Numbered from the stretch's first letter, positions 13,385 through 27,028 are shown. The stretch: DNA of 64,000 nt from Stomorhina lunata (GCA_933228675.1 OW121741.1:18651510-18715509), one strand, 5' to 3'. Notes: generated by a model not told the origin, from the letters alone. Program-made: numbers and translations.

Positions 13385-15620
13385 ATAAAAATAGGAAATT
13401 TTCGAAAAAAATTTTTCAAAATTTTTCTATTTCTAAAATGTTTTTTTTTTATAGGAAATTTTTTAAAAATTTTCTATTTTTATAGGAAATTTTTTAAAAA
13501 TTTTCTATTTTTATAGGAAATTTTTTAAAAATTTTCTATTTTTATAGGAAATTTTTTAAAAATTTTCTATTTTTATAGGAAATTTTCGAAAAAAAATTTT
13601 CAAAAATTTTTCAAAATTTTTCTATTTCTAAAATGTTCTTTTTTTATAGGAAATTTTTTAAAAATTTTCTATTTTTAAAGGAAATTTTTTAAAAATTTTC
13701 TATTTTTATAGGATATTCTTTAAAAATTTTCTATTTTTATAGGAAATTTTTCAAAATTTTCTATTTTAATAGGAAATTTTTCAAAATTTTCTATTTTTAT
13801 AGGAAATTTTTCAACACTTTCTATTTTTATAGGAAATTTTTCAAAATTTTCTATTTTTATAGGAAATTTTTCAAAATTTTCTATTTTTATAGGAAATTTT
13901 TCAAAATTTTCTATTTTTATAGGAAATTTTTCAAAATTTTCTATTATTATAGGAAATTTTTCAAAATTTTCTATTTTTATAGGAAATTTTTCAAAATTTT
14001 CTATTTTTATAGGAAATTTTTCAAAATTTTCTATTTTTATAGGAAATTTTTCAAAATTTTCTATTTTTATAGGAAATTTTTCAAAATTTTCTATTTTTAT
14101 AGGAACTTTTTCAAAATTTTCTATTTTTATAGGAAATTTTTCAAAATTTTCTATTTTTATAGGAAATTTTTCAAAATTTTCTATTTTTATAGGAAATTTT
14201 TCAAAATTTTCTATTTTTATAGGAAATTTTTCAAAATTTTCTATTTTTATAGGAAATTTTTCAAAATTTTCTATTTTTATAGGAAATTTTTCAAAATTTT
14301 CTAGTTTAATAGGAAATTTTTCAAAATTTTCTAGTTTTATAGGAAATTTTTCAAAATTTTCTAGTTTTATAGGAAATTTTTCAAAATTTTCTATTTTTAT
14401 AGGAAATTTTTCAAAATTTTCTATTTTTATAGGAAATTTTTCAAAATTTTTTATTTTTATAGGAAATTTTTCAAAATTTTCTATTTTTATAGGAAATTTT
14501 TCAAAATTTTCTATTTTTATAGGAAATTTTTGAAAAATTTTCTATTTTTATAGGAAATTTTTCAAAATTTTCTATTTTTATAGGAAATTTTCCAAAATTT
14601 TCTATTTTTATAGGAAATTTTCCAAAATTTTTTATTTGTATAGGAAATTTTTCAAAATTTTCTATTTTTATATAAAATTTTTCAAAATTTTCTATTTTTA
14701 TAGGAAATATTTCAAAAATTTTCTATTTTTATAGGAATTTTTTCAAAAATTTCCTATTTTTATAGGATTTTTTTCAAAAATTTCCTATTTTTATAGGAAA
14801 TTTTTCACAAATTTTCTATTTTTACAGGAAATTTTTCAAAAATTTTCTATTTTTATAGGAATTTCTTAAAAAATTTTCTATTTTTATAGGAAACTTTATA
14901 AAAATTTTCTATTTCTATATTAAATTTTTCAAAAATTTTCTATTTTTATAGGAAATTTTTCAAAAATTTTCTATTTTTATAAGAAATTTTTCAAAAGTTT
15001 TCTATTTTTATAGAAAAATTTTCAAAAATTTTCTATTTTTATAGGAAATTTTTCAAAAATTTTTTATTTTTATAGGAAATTTTTCACAAATTTTCTATTT
15101 TTATAGAAAAATTTTCACAAATTTTCTATTTTTATAGGAAATTTTTCACAAATTTTCTATTTTTATAGGAAATTTTTCAAAAATTTTCTATTTTTATAGG
15201 AAATTTTTCAAAAATTTCCTAGTTTTATAGGAAATTTTTCAAAAATTTTCCATTTTTATAGGAAATTTTTCAAAATTTTCTATTTTTATAGGAAACTTTA
15301 TAAAAATTTTCTATTTTTATATTCAATTTTTCAAAAATTTTCTATTTTTATAGGAAATTTTTCAAAATTTTTCTATTTTTATAGGAAAATTTTCAAAAAT
15401 TTTCTATTTTTATAGGAACTTTTTTAAAAATTTTTCTATTTTTATAGGAACTTTTTTTAAAAATATTTCTATTTTTATAGGAAATTTTTTAAAAATTTTC
15501 TATTTTTGTAAGAAGTTTTTCAAAAATTTTGTATTTTTGTAGGAAATTTTTCAAAAATTTTCTATTTTTATAGGAAATTTTTCAAAAACGTTCTATTTTT
15601 ATAAGAAATTTTCGCAAATT
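13385..15620. repeat. 30/31-bp A/T satellite, forward
   Basis: About 73 copies of TATAGGAAATTTTTCAAAA then TTTTCTATTTT. From about 13741 to 14520 the period is exactly 30 bp and copies are nearly identical. Both sides use 31-bp units with one extra A and more changes. Confidence 0.97.
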
Positions 15621-15622
15621 TT

Positions 15623-16000
15623 TAGTCTAAGTCATAATAAAAAGTCATAGTCGAGTCTAAATCATAGTCTAAGTCATGGTCTAAGTCATAGTCTAAGTCA
15701 TAGTCTAAGTCATAGTCTAAGTTATAGTATAATTTATTGTCTAAGTCGTAGCCTATGTCATAGTCTAAGTCATAGTCTAAGTCATAGACTAAAACATGGT
15801 CTTAGTCATAGACTAAGTCTTATTCTAATTCAAAGTCTAAATCATAGTGTAACTCATAGTCCAATTCAATCAAAGCCTTGGTCATAGTTAAAGTCAGATT
15901 CTAGTTTATAGTCTAAGTTAGAGTCTACGTCAGAGTGTATATCATAGTCTAGTCATATTCAAAGCTATAGTCATAGTCTTTGTCGTGATCATAGTGTGAG
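15623..16000. repeat. 12-bp satellite, decayed, TAGTCTAAGTCA orientation
   Basis: Starts directly where the 30/31-bp array ends. About 30 units; regular at 15660-15720, then increasingly diverged. Confidence 0.85.
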
Positions 16001-17342
16001 CTATTATTATTATATATCATAACCTGTGTTATAGTCTTGATAAGAAGATATGTCTTTTAGATTCTAAATCATAATCTGGCCATGGTAGAGATCGAAATTG
16101 GTACTATTTTGTTTAATAAAAGTACTTTTTATTCTAAAGCTGATAATTTAATCTTCTAAGTTTTGTATATCTTGCTTCTTGTGGCTATCCATTCTGCAGC
16201 CTCATTGCGTTGCTCTAGCCTTTTTTTGTTGTTGTCATTGTCCAAGTTTTGATTGTTGTTGTTGTTATTCTGTTAATCAGTTGTTCACGGTTTTCATTAC
16301 ATTATTGTTTTTGTATTTTTTCATTGTTGTTATGTCTTTGTTCGTTGTTCAAACGTGCTCTAGTCAGTCGGTCGTATCTTATTTTATGCATTTATGTATT
16401 TTAGTGTTTTTGTTACACTTTTTGTGTCTTTGTTTTCGCCTTATCTTTCGCTCATTTCCTTTTATTTACTATTCTCTCATTACTAGTAAGACTCATATCA
16501 AAGGTAAGTTTTCGTAAAGATTTGTTTTCAGGTGAGAAATTTCTATTGTTTTTCGTTTTGTTTATCTCAGGCGATTGGTCTTGTGTCGGTGTCGGTGCGA
16601 GTACGAAAAAATAAAAGAGTAGAAAAAGTTCCAATTGCATATAATTAAAATTTTAATGAAAGGGTATGGGTGAGTGTGTGTGTGAGTAAGTACTAGATGT
16701 AATGCAGGTTTCAAGTGTAAATAGTACAATTGGTACAAAAGTGCCTTTAGTGCATTAGAAAAGGTACTTTTTTAAGAATTTAATGACTTAGTATTTGAAG
16801 TGTTGTATAAAAATATTTCGATGATAAAGACTTCTTGATATGGAATGAAGTTTAAGGTAATCTGTAAAAGACTTTTCATCTTCCCTTCATTTATTCTTTG
16901 TCATTTTAATTAAATATCTTAAAACATATTTATTTACTTTAAAACCTAAATAACTATTTAAATATAAAAATATTTGTTATTTACTTAAAAATAAATCTTT
17001 TTGGAAAATATGTTTCATGTTCAAATAAAATACAAGTGCTATCCCTTTAAAATAATACATTTGAGGATCATGCAATGAATGATCTTCAGTTTTTTGTGAG
17101 TGTCTATAGTGTTTCAGATTATCTAGATAATTTAAGTGGTTTTGATGATTTGTTTGTTATGAGATTAACTGTTTGCCTAAGGGTTAATAAATGGACAAGT
17201 GTATTTTTATTAATATAATTCAAGAAGTGGATAAGAATTAAGTGTATAAGAATTTTATATATGACAGCCGTTGCAAAGTGCTTCCATTTTAGACAGTTTT
17301 ATTAAATTTATAGATAGTAGTTCAATTCTTCTAAACAATTTG
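16001..17342. other. Spacer with T-rich, TTG-rich DNA
   Basis: The stretch 16180-16620 is less AT-rich, with TTG runs and a GTGTCGGTGTCGGTGCGAG patch near 16580. A 112-codon frame at 16179-16517 is Cys/Phe/Leu-rich low-complexity translation of these runs and is not judged a gene. Confidence 0.45.
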
Positions 17343-19035
17343 CTATGAAAATAGAAAATTTTTAAAAAATTTTCTAAGAAAATAGAAAATTTTTAAAAAA
17401 TTTTCTAAGAAAATAGAAAATTTTTGAAAAAATTTTTATGAAAATAGAAAATTTTTAAAAAATTTTCTATGAAAATAGAAAATTTTTGAAAATTTTCTAT
17501 GAAAATAGAAAATTTTTGAAAAATTTTCTATGAAAAAGGGAAATTTTTGAAAAATTTTCTATAAAAATAGAAAATTTTTGAAAAATTTTCTATGCAAATA
17601 GAAATTTTTTTAAACATTTTCTATGAACACACAAAATTTTTGAAAAATTTTCTATGAAACTAGAAATTTTTGAAAAATTTTCTATGTAAATAGAAAATTT
17701 TTGAAAAATTGTCTATGAAAATAAAAAAATTTTCTATAAAAATAGAAAAATTTCCTACAAAAATAAAAAATTTCAAAAAAAAATTCCTATAAAAATAGAA
17801 CATTTTTGAAAAATTTCCTATTAAAATAGAAAATTTTTGAAAAATTTCCTATTAAAATAGAAAATTTTTGAAAAATTTCCTATTAAAATAGAAAATTTTT
17901 GAAAAATTTCCTATAAAAATAGAAAATTTGTGAAAAATATAGAAGTAGAACATTTTTGAAAAATTTCCTATAAAAATAGAAAATGTTTAAAAATTTTCTT
18001 ATAAAACTAGAAAATTTTAAAAAAATTTTCTATAAAAATATAAAATTTTGAAAAATTTCCTATAAAAATAGAAAATGTTTGAAAATTGTCTTATAAAAAA
18101 AGAAAATTTTTAAAAACTTTCCTATAGAAGTAGAACATTTTTGAAAAATTTCCTATAAAAATAGAAAATGTTTGAAAATTGTCTTATAAAAAAAGAAAAT
18201 GTTTAAAAACTTTCCTGTAGAAGTAGAACATTTTTGAAAAATTTCCTATAAAAATAAAAAATTTTTGAAAAATTTCCTATAAAAATAGAAAATTTTTGAA
18301 AAATTTTCTACAGAAAAAAAATTGTTGAAAAATTTACTATAAAATTTTAGAAAAATTTCCTATAAAAATAGGACATTTTTGAAAATTTTCCTATAAAAAT
18401 AGAAAATTTTTGAAAATTTTCCTATAAAAATAGAAAATTTTTGAAAATTTTCCTATAAAAATAGAAAATTTTTGAAAAATTTCCTAATAAAAATAGAAAA
18501 TTTTTGAAAAATTTCCTAAAAAAATTGAAAATTTTTGAAAAATTTCCTAAAAAAAAAAAAAAAAATTTCAAAAAAAAAAATTCCTATAAAAATAGAACAT
18601 TTTTGAAAAATTTCCTATTAAAATAGAAAATTTTTGAAAAATTTCCTATTAAAATAGAAAATTTTTGAAAAATTTCCTATAAAAATAGAAAATTTTTGAA
18701 AAATTTCCTATAAAACTAGAAAATTTTTAAAAAAATATCCTATAAAAATAGAAAATTTTGAAAAATTTCCTATAAAAATAGAAAATTTTTGAAAATTTTG
18801 TTATAATAATAGAAAATTTTTAAAAATTTCCTATAAAAATAGAAAATTTTTGAAAATTTTGTTATAAAAATAGAAAATTTTTAAAAACTTTCCTATAGAA
18901 GTAGAACATTTTTGAAAAATTTCCTATAAAAATAGAAAATTTTTGAAAAATTTCCTACAGAAATAAAAATTGTTGAAAAATTTACTATAAAAACATAAAA
19001 ATTTTGAAAAATTTCCTATAAAAATAAAAATCTTT
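17343..19035. repeat. 30/31-bp A/T satellite, inverted
   Basis: About 55 copies of ATAGAAAATTTTTGAAAAAT then TTCCTATAAAA, the reverse complement of the array at 13385-15620. It is heterogeneous, with TATGAAAATAG units at the left and small internal duplications near 18060-18240. Confidence 0.95.
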
Positions 19036-20605
19036 TTAAAATGTTTTGAAAAAATATGAATGAATGTGTTTACACGTGGCCGACCAGAATCATGTTGATA
19101 TTTTTATATGATTTTTTTTCGTGTTTTTATTTCCCTTAAAAAAGTTTTGATTATTCCGAAAAGGCTTCAAAATATTTGTGTTTCTTATTTTACCTCGAAT
19201 AATTCTGCATGAAAATTTGTTTCTAAAATTAAAACTCATAAACATCAATGTTTATTACAGATATTTAATACTCCATGTTAAAATTCTTAGGAAATATCTT
19301 AAATAATTAAAAAACATGTTATATAAGAAGACATTTTGTTCCTTTTTAATAATAAAATATAATTTCAGGATGCTGAAAGATTTAGTTAAGATAAATAAAT
19401 GTTTCCTAGTGATAACATGATTTCGTCTTAAAAGGGAGCAAAAGCAAGTAAAAAATTTTTAGTTAAGGTTTATAAAAAGTAGATAATTTCCTTTATGAAA
19501 ATCTGGCAGACCCTAAAATAAATATAGGTCTTATAACAAAAACCAAAAACCAGAAACTAAAAACCATTACCTACCCAAAATCACACTTTATTTTAATCAA
19601 AAGAAATATAACCAGAAGCCGTCAGTCAAAAGACTAATGGATTTTACAATTTGAACTCTAGTGAATTGATTTTCTTTTAATATTTACCTAAAAAAAAAAC
19701 ATGTTAAAAAATTTATAGCACAAAATGAAAAAAGCGTGAAGATTGAAACGCTTGTGGTTTTAATAATATTAAAACTAAACAAAAAAATTTGAAAATTGTT
19801 TAAGAAAATTGTGAAAAAAATCTATTAGTTTTAGAAAATGATTTTTCATTTAATCATAAACCATTAAAGAGTTAATGGAAATTGAAAATAAGGAAATGAG
19901 TAAAAAAATAAAATATATATTATTGTAATATTTGATCAATAAAGTAGAAAAAAAATTTTCCACAAAAAGGTTTTATTAGTCTATTATATTAAACATTTTA
20001 AGGTCTAGGGTTAAATGTTATTTAGTAAAAAGTTTTTCATAAAAAAAACTAAAGATCACGTTTTCTTTTAAAATGAGTCATAAGCGTAAAATTTATGGAC
20101 TTTTTTCATAAAGCCTATCTATGTCTTGGTTAAATATAATTTAAACAATGTTTAACTTGATGATTAAGTTTTGGACGAAGACAGCATCTTAGATTTTCTT
20201 TTGAATTCTTTATGCTTTTACTTGATGCCAGGAATTTTAAACGATGAGTAATAATTGTCAGACGGACATGGGGTAAAAAGAAATGTAAACAAGTTTATTG
20301 CTCCAGGATGCTGGTACATTGTTTCTAAAATGTTTTAAGACCGACATAAACAGAGTTAAAGGCTGAACTGAAAACTAGAGAATAATTAACATTTTCTACA
20401 TTAAAATCCAAAACTGAACCTAAAACTAAACCTATATTCAAACCTTAAACTAAATCAAAAAAAAAAATCTTATTTGAACCTAAAACTGAACCTATTTTAA
20501 AGCAGAATTTTTCTGTTATAGTTTAATTTATAAATAGTTTAATAAAAGATACAACCACATTTAACCATAACCCTTGAACTATTTTCTCGACTCTAATATT
20601 GTAAT
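19036..20605. other. AT-rich spacer, no gene seen
   Basis: No array and no open frame of note. Around 20400-20510 a short reiteration of AAACTGAACCTAAAACT words is seen, too irregular to call an array. Confidence 0.45.
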
Positions 20606-20690
20606 AAATCAAAAGACTTAAGACACAAACCTTTTTTTCTACCAAACTGAAAGCGATTGTTTTTTTGCAAAAGACTTAAGACACATGCAT
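20606..20690 (+). repeat. Dispersed edge motif, two copies
   Basis: AAAAGACTTAAGACACAAAC at 20611-20630 and AAAGACTTAAGACACATGC at about 20670-20688, 120-200 bp before the A/T array at 20817. A third, weaker one is at 20711-20736. Confidence 0.7.
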
Positions 20691-20816
20691 TTCTCAATAT
20701 TTATATTAAAAATCAAAAGAATTAGGATACAAACTCGAATTTTTGTGTGAATCGAAAGGCAACGAGAGAATGATCTAGAAAACAAAATAATTACCCTTTG
20801 GTACTAAATAAGTAAA

Positions 20817-22341
20817 ATTTTTGAAAATTCTTGAAAAATTGTGATAAAAATATAAAATTTTTGAAAAATTTCCTATAAAACTATAACATTTTTGAAAAAT
20901 TTCCTATAAAAATAAAATATTTTTGAAAAATTACCTATAAAAATAGAAAATTTTGAAAAATTTCCTATAAAAATTTAAAATTTTTGAAAAATTTCCTATA
21001 AAAATAGAAAATTTTGAAAAATTTAAAATTTTTGAAAGATTTTCTATAAAAATAAAAATTTTTGAAAAATTTCCTATAAAAATAGAAAATTTTTGAAAAA
21101 TTTCCTATAAAAATAGAAAATTTTTAAAAAATTTCCTAAAAAAATAGAAAATTTTTGAAAAATTTTCTAAAAAAATAGAAAATTGTGCTAGGATGTTTGT
21201 TTGGCTTAAGGTCTCTCAAAGGTGATTAAAACAAATTGTTTATTTATTACGAACAGTGCAGAGAGCTTTTTTGGAAAGTTCCTTTATCTATTATTCCTTG
21301 AAAATGGTTAACGGCGTTAACCGAAATATCGGATTAATAAATGTTTAAAAATAAATAAACAATTTGTTTTAATCACCTTTGAGAGACCTTAAGCCAAACA
21401 AACATCCTAGCACAAAACCAACACAGGTCAACAATAAAAAACACCCTACAAAATAGAAAATTTTTGAAAAATTTCCTAAAAAAATAAAAAATTTTTGAAA
21501 ATTTTCCAATAAAAATAGAAAATTTTTGAAAATTTTCCAATAAAAATAGAAAATTTTTGAAAAATTTACTATAAAAATAGAAAATTTTGAAAAATTTCCT
21601 ATAAAAATAGAAAATTTTTGAAAAATTTCCTATAAAAATAGAAAATTTTTGAAAATTTTCCTATCAAAATAGAAAAATTTTGAAAAATTTCCTATAAAAA
21701 TAGAAAATTTTTAAAAAATTTTCTATAAAAATTAAAAATTTTTAAAAAATTTCTATAAAAATAAAAAATTTTTGAAAAATTTTCTATAAAAATAAAAATT
21801 TTTTGAAAAATTTCCTAAAAAAATAGAAAATTTTTGAAAATTTTCCCATAAAAATAGAAAATTTTTGAAAAATTTACTATAAAAATAGAAAGTTTTTGAA
21901 AAATTTCCTATAAAAATAGAAAATTTTTGAAAAATTTCCTATAAAAATAGAAAATTTTTGAAAAATTTCCTATAAAAATAGAAAATGTTTGAAAAATTTC
22001 CTATAAAACTATAACATTTTTGAAAAATTTCCTATAAAACTATAACATTTTTGAAAAATTTCCTATAAATATAGAAAATTTTTGAAAAATTTCCTATAAA
22101 AATAGAAAATTTTAAAAAAAATTTCTATAAAAATAGAAAATTTTTGAAAAATTTTTTATAAAAATAAAAAATTTTTGAAAAATTACCTATAAAAATAAAA
22201 AATTTTTGAAAAATTTCCTATAAAAATAGAAAATTTTTGAAAAATTTCCTATAAAAATAGAAAACTTTTGAAAAATTTCCTATAAAAATAGAACATTTTT
22301 GAAAAATTTCCTATAAAAATAGGAAAATTTTCTATAAAACT
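20817..22341. repeat. 30/31-bp A/T satellite, inverted, interrupted
   Basis: Same family and orientation as 17343-19035, about 40 copies, split by the foldback element at 21183-21448. Confidence 0.95.
21183..21448. mobile_element. Foldback/MITE-like insertion with perfect 66-bp inverted repeats
   Basis: The arms 21183-21248 and 21350-21415 are exact inverted copies of each other over 66 bp, beginning TTGTGCTAGGATGTTTG. The 101-bp middle holds a smaller palindrome GGTTAACGGCGTTAACC. The element interrupts the 30/31-bp A/T array, which continues on both sides. About 33 bp beyond the right arm is also foreign to the array, so the left end may be truncated. It has no coding capacity; the transposase family is unknown. 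Confidence 0.8.
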
Positions 22342-22345
22342 ACTT

Positions 22346-22963
22346 TAAATAAGTAACCTTTGGTACTAAATAAGTACCCTTTTGTACTAAATAACTACCC
22401 TTTGGTAATAAATAAGTACCCTTTGATACTAAATAAGTACCCTTTGGTACTAAATAAGTACCCTTTGGTACTAAATAAGTACCCTTTGGTACTAAATAAG
22501 TACCCTTTGGTACTAAATAAGTACCCTTTGGTACTAAATAAGTACCCTTTGGTACTAAATAAGTACCCTTTGGTACTAAATAAGTACCCTTTGGTACTAA
22601 ATAAGTACCCTTTGGTACTAAATAAGTACCCTTTGGTACTAAATAAGTACCCTTTGGTACTAAATAAGTACCCTATGGTACTAAATAAGTACCCTTTTGT
22701 ACTAAATAAGTACCCTTTGGTACTAAATAAGTACCCTTTGGTACTAAATAAGTACCCTTTGGTACTAAATAAGTATCCTTTGGTACTAAAAAAGTACCCT
22801 TTGGTACTAAATAAGTACCCTTTGGTACTAAATAAGTGTCCTTTGGAACAAATTAAGTACCCTTTGGTACTAAAAAAGTACCCTTTGGTACTAAATAAGT
22901 ACCCTTTGGTGCTAAATAAGTACCCTTTGGTGCTAAATAAGTACCCTTTGGTACCTAAAATGT
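22346..22963. repeat. 21-bp satellite AAATAAGTACCCTTTGGTACT
   Basis: About 29 copies with period 21, abutting the A/T array on its left. Each unit has inverted GGTACT/AGTACC halves. As 21 is divisible by three and the unit lacks stops in one frame, a 201-codon frame (LNKYPLV repeats) is open here. It has no upstream gene context and is not considered coding. Confidence 0.97.
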
Positions 22964-24710
22964 AACCTACTAAATTGTCATACCTTTGATTGAAATTGGT
23001 ATCACTATTTGGTACTGTACTAAATTATTCATAACTTGTCAAACAAAACCTACATAGTTCTAAAATTATTTTTCATTTCTAAAAAAAAAGTTAATTGTAT
23101 GAAACCGTCAGTCATATCTTATCATTAGCAACAAATCCTCTTCAAATATTTGACAACCACTTGATACTTTTACAACGCGGCTTCAAAATCAACAACAACA
23201 CCAACAAATATTACAAAAAGTAAAAAAACTGCTTAAGATAAGAAAAGTCTTAACAAGTTTCAAACAAAAAACCATAAAATTGTAACAAAATCTAAATAAT
23301 GAAAAATGAAAAATAAATCTCTTCGGCCTACAGAAGATAATATGAGACAGAGAAAGGAAAAGGATCAATAAACAATTTATTTAGGTGTTTTTGAAAATAA
23401 TACTTGCACTAAGTAAACAAGGCACAGTGGGGTATTTGGAAAACTGATATGTTTTAGTGTTATTCTAGGTTTAGTTTTAGGTTCAGTTGAGGATTTAGAT
23501 ATACCACTGTTCAAAAGATGAAAAAGATATCACAGATTTTTAAAAATAACTTGCTTTAAACGGGGGAAAGGGAAGTGTCTAAGGAACCTTAATTAAAGTA
23601 TGTTTGCATTGACATAACACAACAATATAATGTCGAGTGTCAAAGAACTTGAGATGACTGATCAAACCGTTGAATTATGTTGTAATCTTGGAAAGACAAT
23701 AAAGAGAGAGTACAAGTACTTTCAAAACAACATTTACGTGTCAAACAGAAATCACTGTTTGATCATGTCAATGATAAAAATCTAATGGTGTTGACGTTGA
23801 TGTTTATAATGTTGATTATCTCTCTAATGTGATGACATTTATTCTTAAGATCTTTTTTAATTTGACTTACAACATCACCGGAAAATTTTAACAAATGAAT
23901 TATTTCAATCTTGAGGTTTGAATGTAACCGATTATTAAGGAAATTTTAAAATGTGAAAAGATCGGTTGCATGTGATAGTATTAAAATTCAAAGAAATTAT
24001 TAAAACTGTTGGCTAAATTGTCAACAATTTTCTTTAATGATTTCTGTCGTACATCTCATATATGATTTTTAAAAATTAATTAATTTTATGTTCTTAATAT
24101 CCTCAGCCATAAGTTCATTGATCTTTAGTAACTTAAGCGACCTTCACAAAAATTCTATAAATCTTTTCGTTTTTCTTAGGAATTATTCAATTTTGCTTTG
24201 TTTTATCTTTAAGCCGGAAACTTTGGCATTTAAAGTTAATTCTAATTTTTGAATAGTTTCAAACTTTGCTGCCCTGTTCACAGTTTTTTAATTAGTTTTT
24301 ATTTCATTAATTTTTCAATAAAATTTTATTTTCATTATTATTAATAGACATCATTAATTTATCACAATATACACAAAAAGAGTTTAATGACCAATTAACT
24401 AAGAACCAAATTAGTTTGTCTTAAGACTAATCAAAATAAAAGTATCTTTGTTTAGCAACATGTTCTCGCTTAGGTTTTATGACATAATCTGATTAATTAA
24501 ATGAAATTAAATTTAACACATTTAATAATAAGTTTTGTAATTTATGGGGGGCAATCCAACCCAAAAAATTTAAGAGCTTTTGATAGTATAATTAAGGTAG
24601 ATAACTTCCAGGTTGAAGACTGACAGTTTTTAGATAAGATTTCGTAATTATTGAATTCTAACAGAAGAGACAAGGAATGATTTAAATAATCTAAAATCAG
24701 TACCTAAGAC
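22964..24710. other. Spacer, no gene recognised
   Basis: Moderately AT-rich unique-looking DNA. No frame above about 60 codons, no RNA gene and no recognised motif. Confidence 0.45.
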
Positions 24711-24782
24711 GAGTTCGTCTATTAAGTCTTTTGTATTATATGTTAACAATATAAACTGTTTGCCTCTTAAGTCTTTTGTAAT
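24711..24782 (-). repeat. Dispersed edge motif, two copies
   Basis: Two minus-strand copies (24711-24739 and 24758-24782), each with TTAAGTCTTTTGTA on the plus strand, directly before the 31-bp array at 24796. Confidence 0.75.
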
Positions 24783-24795
24783 AAATAACTCATTT

Positions 24796-27028
24796 AGAAA
24801 AGTTGACGATAGGAAGAGTTTTCTATAGACAAATTGACGATGGAAAGAGTTTTCTAATGAAAAGTTGACGATAGGCAAAGTTTTCTATAGAAAAGTTGAC
24901 GATAGGCAAAGTTTTCTATAAAAAAGTAGTCGATAGGCAAAGTTTTCTATAGAAAAGTTGACGATAGGCAAAGTTTGCTATAGAAAAGTTGACGATAGGC
25001 AAAGTTTTCTATAGAGAAGTTTACGATAGGCAAAGTTTTCTATAGAAAAGTTGACGATAGGCAAAGTTTTCTATAGAAAAGTTGACGATAGGCAAAGTTT
25101 TCTATAGAAAAGTTGACAATAGGCAAAGTTTTCTATAGAAAAGTTGACGATAGGCAAAGTTTTCTATAGAAAAGTTGACGATAGGCAAAGTTTTCTATAG
25201 AAAAGTTGACGATAGGCAAAGTTTTCTATAGAAAAGTTGACGATAGGCAAAGTTTTCTATAGAAAGGTTGACGATAGGCAAAGTTTTCTATAGAAAAGTT
25301 GACGATAAGCAAAGTTTTCTATAGAAAAGTTGACGATAGGCAAAGTTTTCTATAGAAAAGTTGACGATAGGCAATGTTTTCTATAGAAAAGTTGACGATA
25401 GGCAAAGTTTTCTATAGAAAAGTTGACGATAGGCAAAGTTTTCTATAGAAAAGTTGACGATAGGCAAAGTTTTCTATAGAAAAGTTGACGATAGGCAAAG
25501 TTTTCTATAGAAAAGTTGACGATAAGCAAAGTTTTCTATAGAAAAGTTGACGATAGGCAAAGTTTTCTATAGAAAAGTTGACGATAGGCAAAGTTTTCTA
25601 TAGAAAAGTTGACGATAGGCCTAGTTTTCTATAGAAAAGTTGACGATAGGCAAAGTTTTCTATAGAAAAGTTGACGATAGGCAAAGTTTTCTATAGAAAA
25701 GTTGACGATAGGCAAAGTTTTCTATAGAAAAGTTGACGATAGGCAAAGTTTTCTATAGAAAAGTTGACGATAGGCAAAGTTTTCTATAGAAAAGTTGACG
25801 ATAGGCAAAGTTTTCTATAGAAAAGTTGACGATAGGCAAAGTTTTCTATAGAAAAGTTGACGATAGGCAAAGTTTTCTATAGAAAAGTTGACGATAGGCA
25901 AAGTTTTCTATAGAAAAGTTGACGATAGGCAAAGTTTTCTATAGAAAAGTTGACGATAGGCAAAGTTTTCTATAGAAAAGTTGACGATAGGCAAAGTTTT
26001 CTATAGAAAAGTTGACGATAGGCAAAGTTTTCTATAGAAAAGTTGACGATAGGCAAAGTTTTCTATAGAAAAGTTGACGATAGGCAAAGTTTTCTATAGA
26101 AAAGTTGACGATAGGCAAAGTTTTCTATAGAAAAGTTGACGATAGGAAAAGTTTTATATAGAAAAGTTGACGATAGGCAAAGTTTTCTATAGAAAAGTTG
26201 ACGATAGGCAAAGTTTTCTTTAGAAAAGTTGACGATAGGCAAAGTTTTCTTTAGAAAAGTTGACAATAGGCAAAGTTTTTTATAGAAAAGTTGACGATAG
26301 GCAAAGTTTTCTATAGAAAAGTTGACGATAGGCAAGGTTTTCTATAGAAAAGTTGACGATAGGCAAAGTTTTCTATAGAAAAGTTGACGATAGGCAAAGT
26401 TTTCTATAGAAAAGTTGACGATAGGCAAAGTTTTCTATAGAAAAGTTGACGATAGGCAAAGTTTTCTATAGAAAAGTTGACGATAGGCAAAGTTTTCTAT
26501 AGAAAAGTTGACGATAGGCAAAGTTTTCTATAGAAAAGTTGACGATAGGCAAAGTTTTCTATAGAAAAGTTGACGATAGGCAAAGTTTTCTATAGAAAAG
26601 TTGACGATAGGCAAAGTTTTCTATAGAAAAGTTGACGATAGGCAAAGTTTTCTATAGAAAAGTTGACGATAGGCAAAGTTTTCTATAGAAAAGTTGACGA
26701 TAGGCAAAGTTTTCTATAGAAAAGTTGACGATAGGCAAAGTTTTCTATAGAAAAGTTGACGATAGGCAAAGTTTTCTATAGAAAAGTTGACGATAGGCAA
26801 AGTTTTCTATAGAAAAGTTGACGATAGGCAAAGTTATCTATAGAAAAGTTGACGATAGGCAAAGTTTTCTATAGAAAAGTTGACGATAGGCAAAGTTTTC
26901 TATAGAAAAGTTGACGATAGGCAAAGTTTTCTATAGAAAATTTGACGATAGGCAAAGTTTTCTATAGAAAAGTTGACGATAGGAAGAGTTTTTTATAGAA
27001 AATTTGGCGATAGGAAGAGTTTTCTATT
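24796..27028. repeat. 31-bp satellite, GGCAAAG variant, forward
   Basis: About 72 copies of GTTGACGATAGGCAAAG then TTTTCTATAGAAAA. Copies are nearly identical over about 2 kb; the first and last units are GGAAGAG variants. The 31-nt period is not divisible by three, so the minus-strand PIVNFS frames rotate through all three phases (93-nt period). Confidence 0.98.

Noticed and set aside
16179..16517. 112-codon Cys/Phe/Leu-rich frame
   Set aside because: Low-complexity translation of T-rich and TTG-rich DNA; no domain, and frames overlap on the other strand.
22360..22965. 201-codon frame of LNKYPLV repeats
   Set aside because: A direct translation of the 21-bp satellite; no start context, signal or flanking coding sequence.
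26063..26335. Minus-strand frames with PIVNFSIENFAYRQLFYKKL repeats (also 24648-24878)
   Set aside because: Translations of the 31-bp satellite through three phases.
24796..27028. CRISPR-like regular spacing
   Set aside because: The whole 31-bp unit is repeated without unique spacers, in eukaryotic DNA; it is an ordinary satellite.
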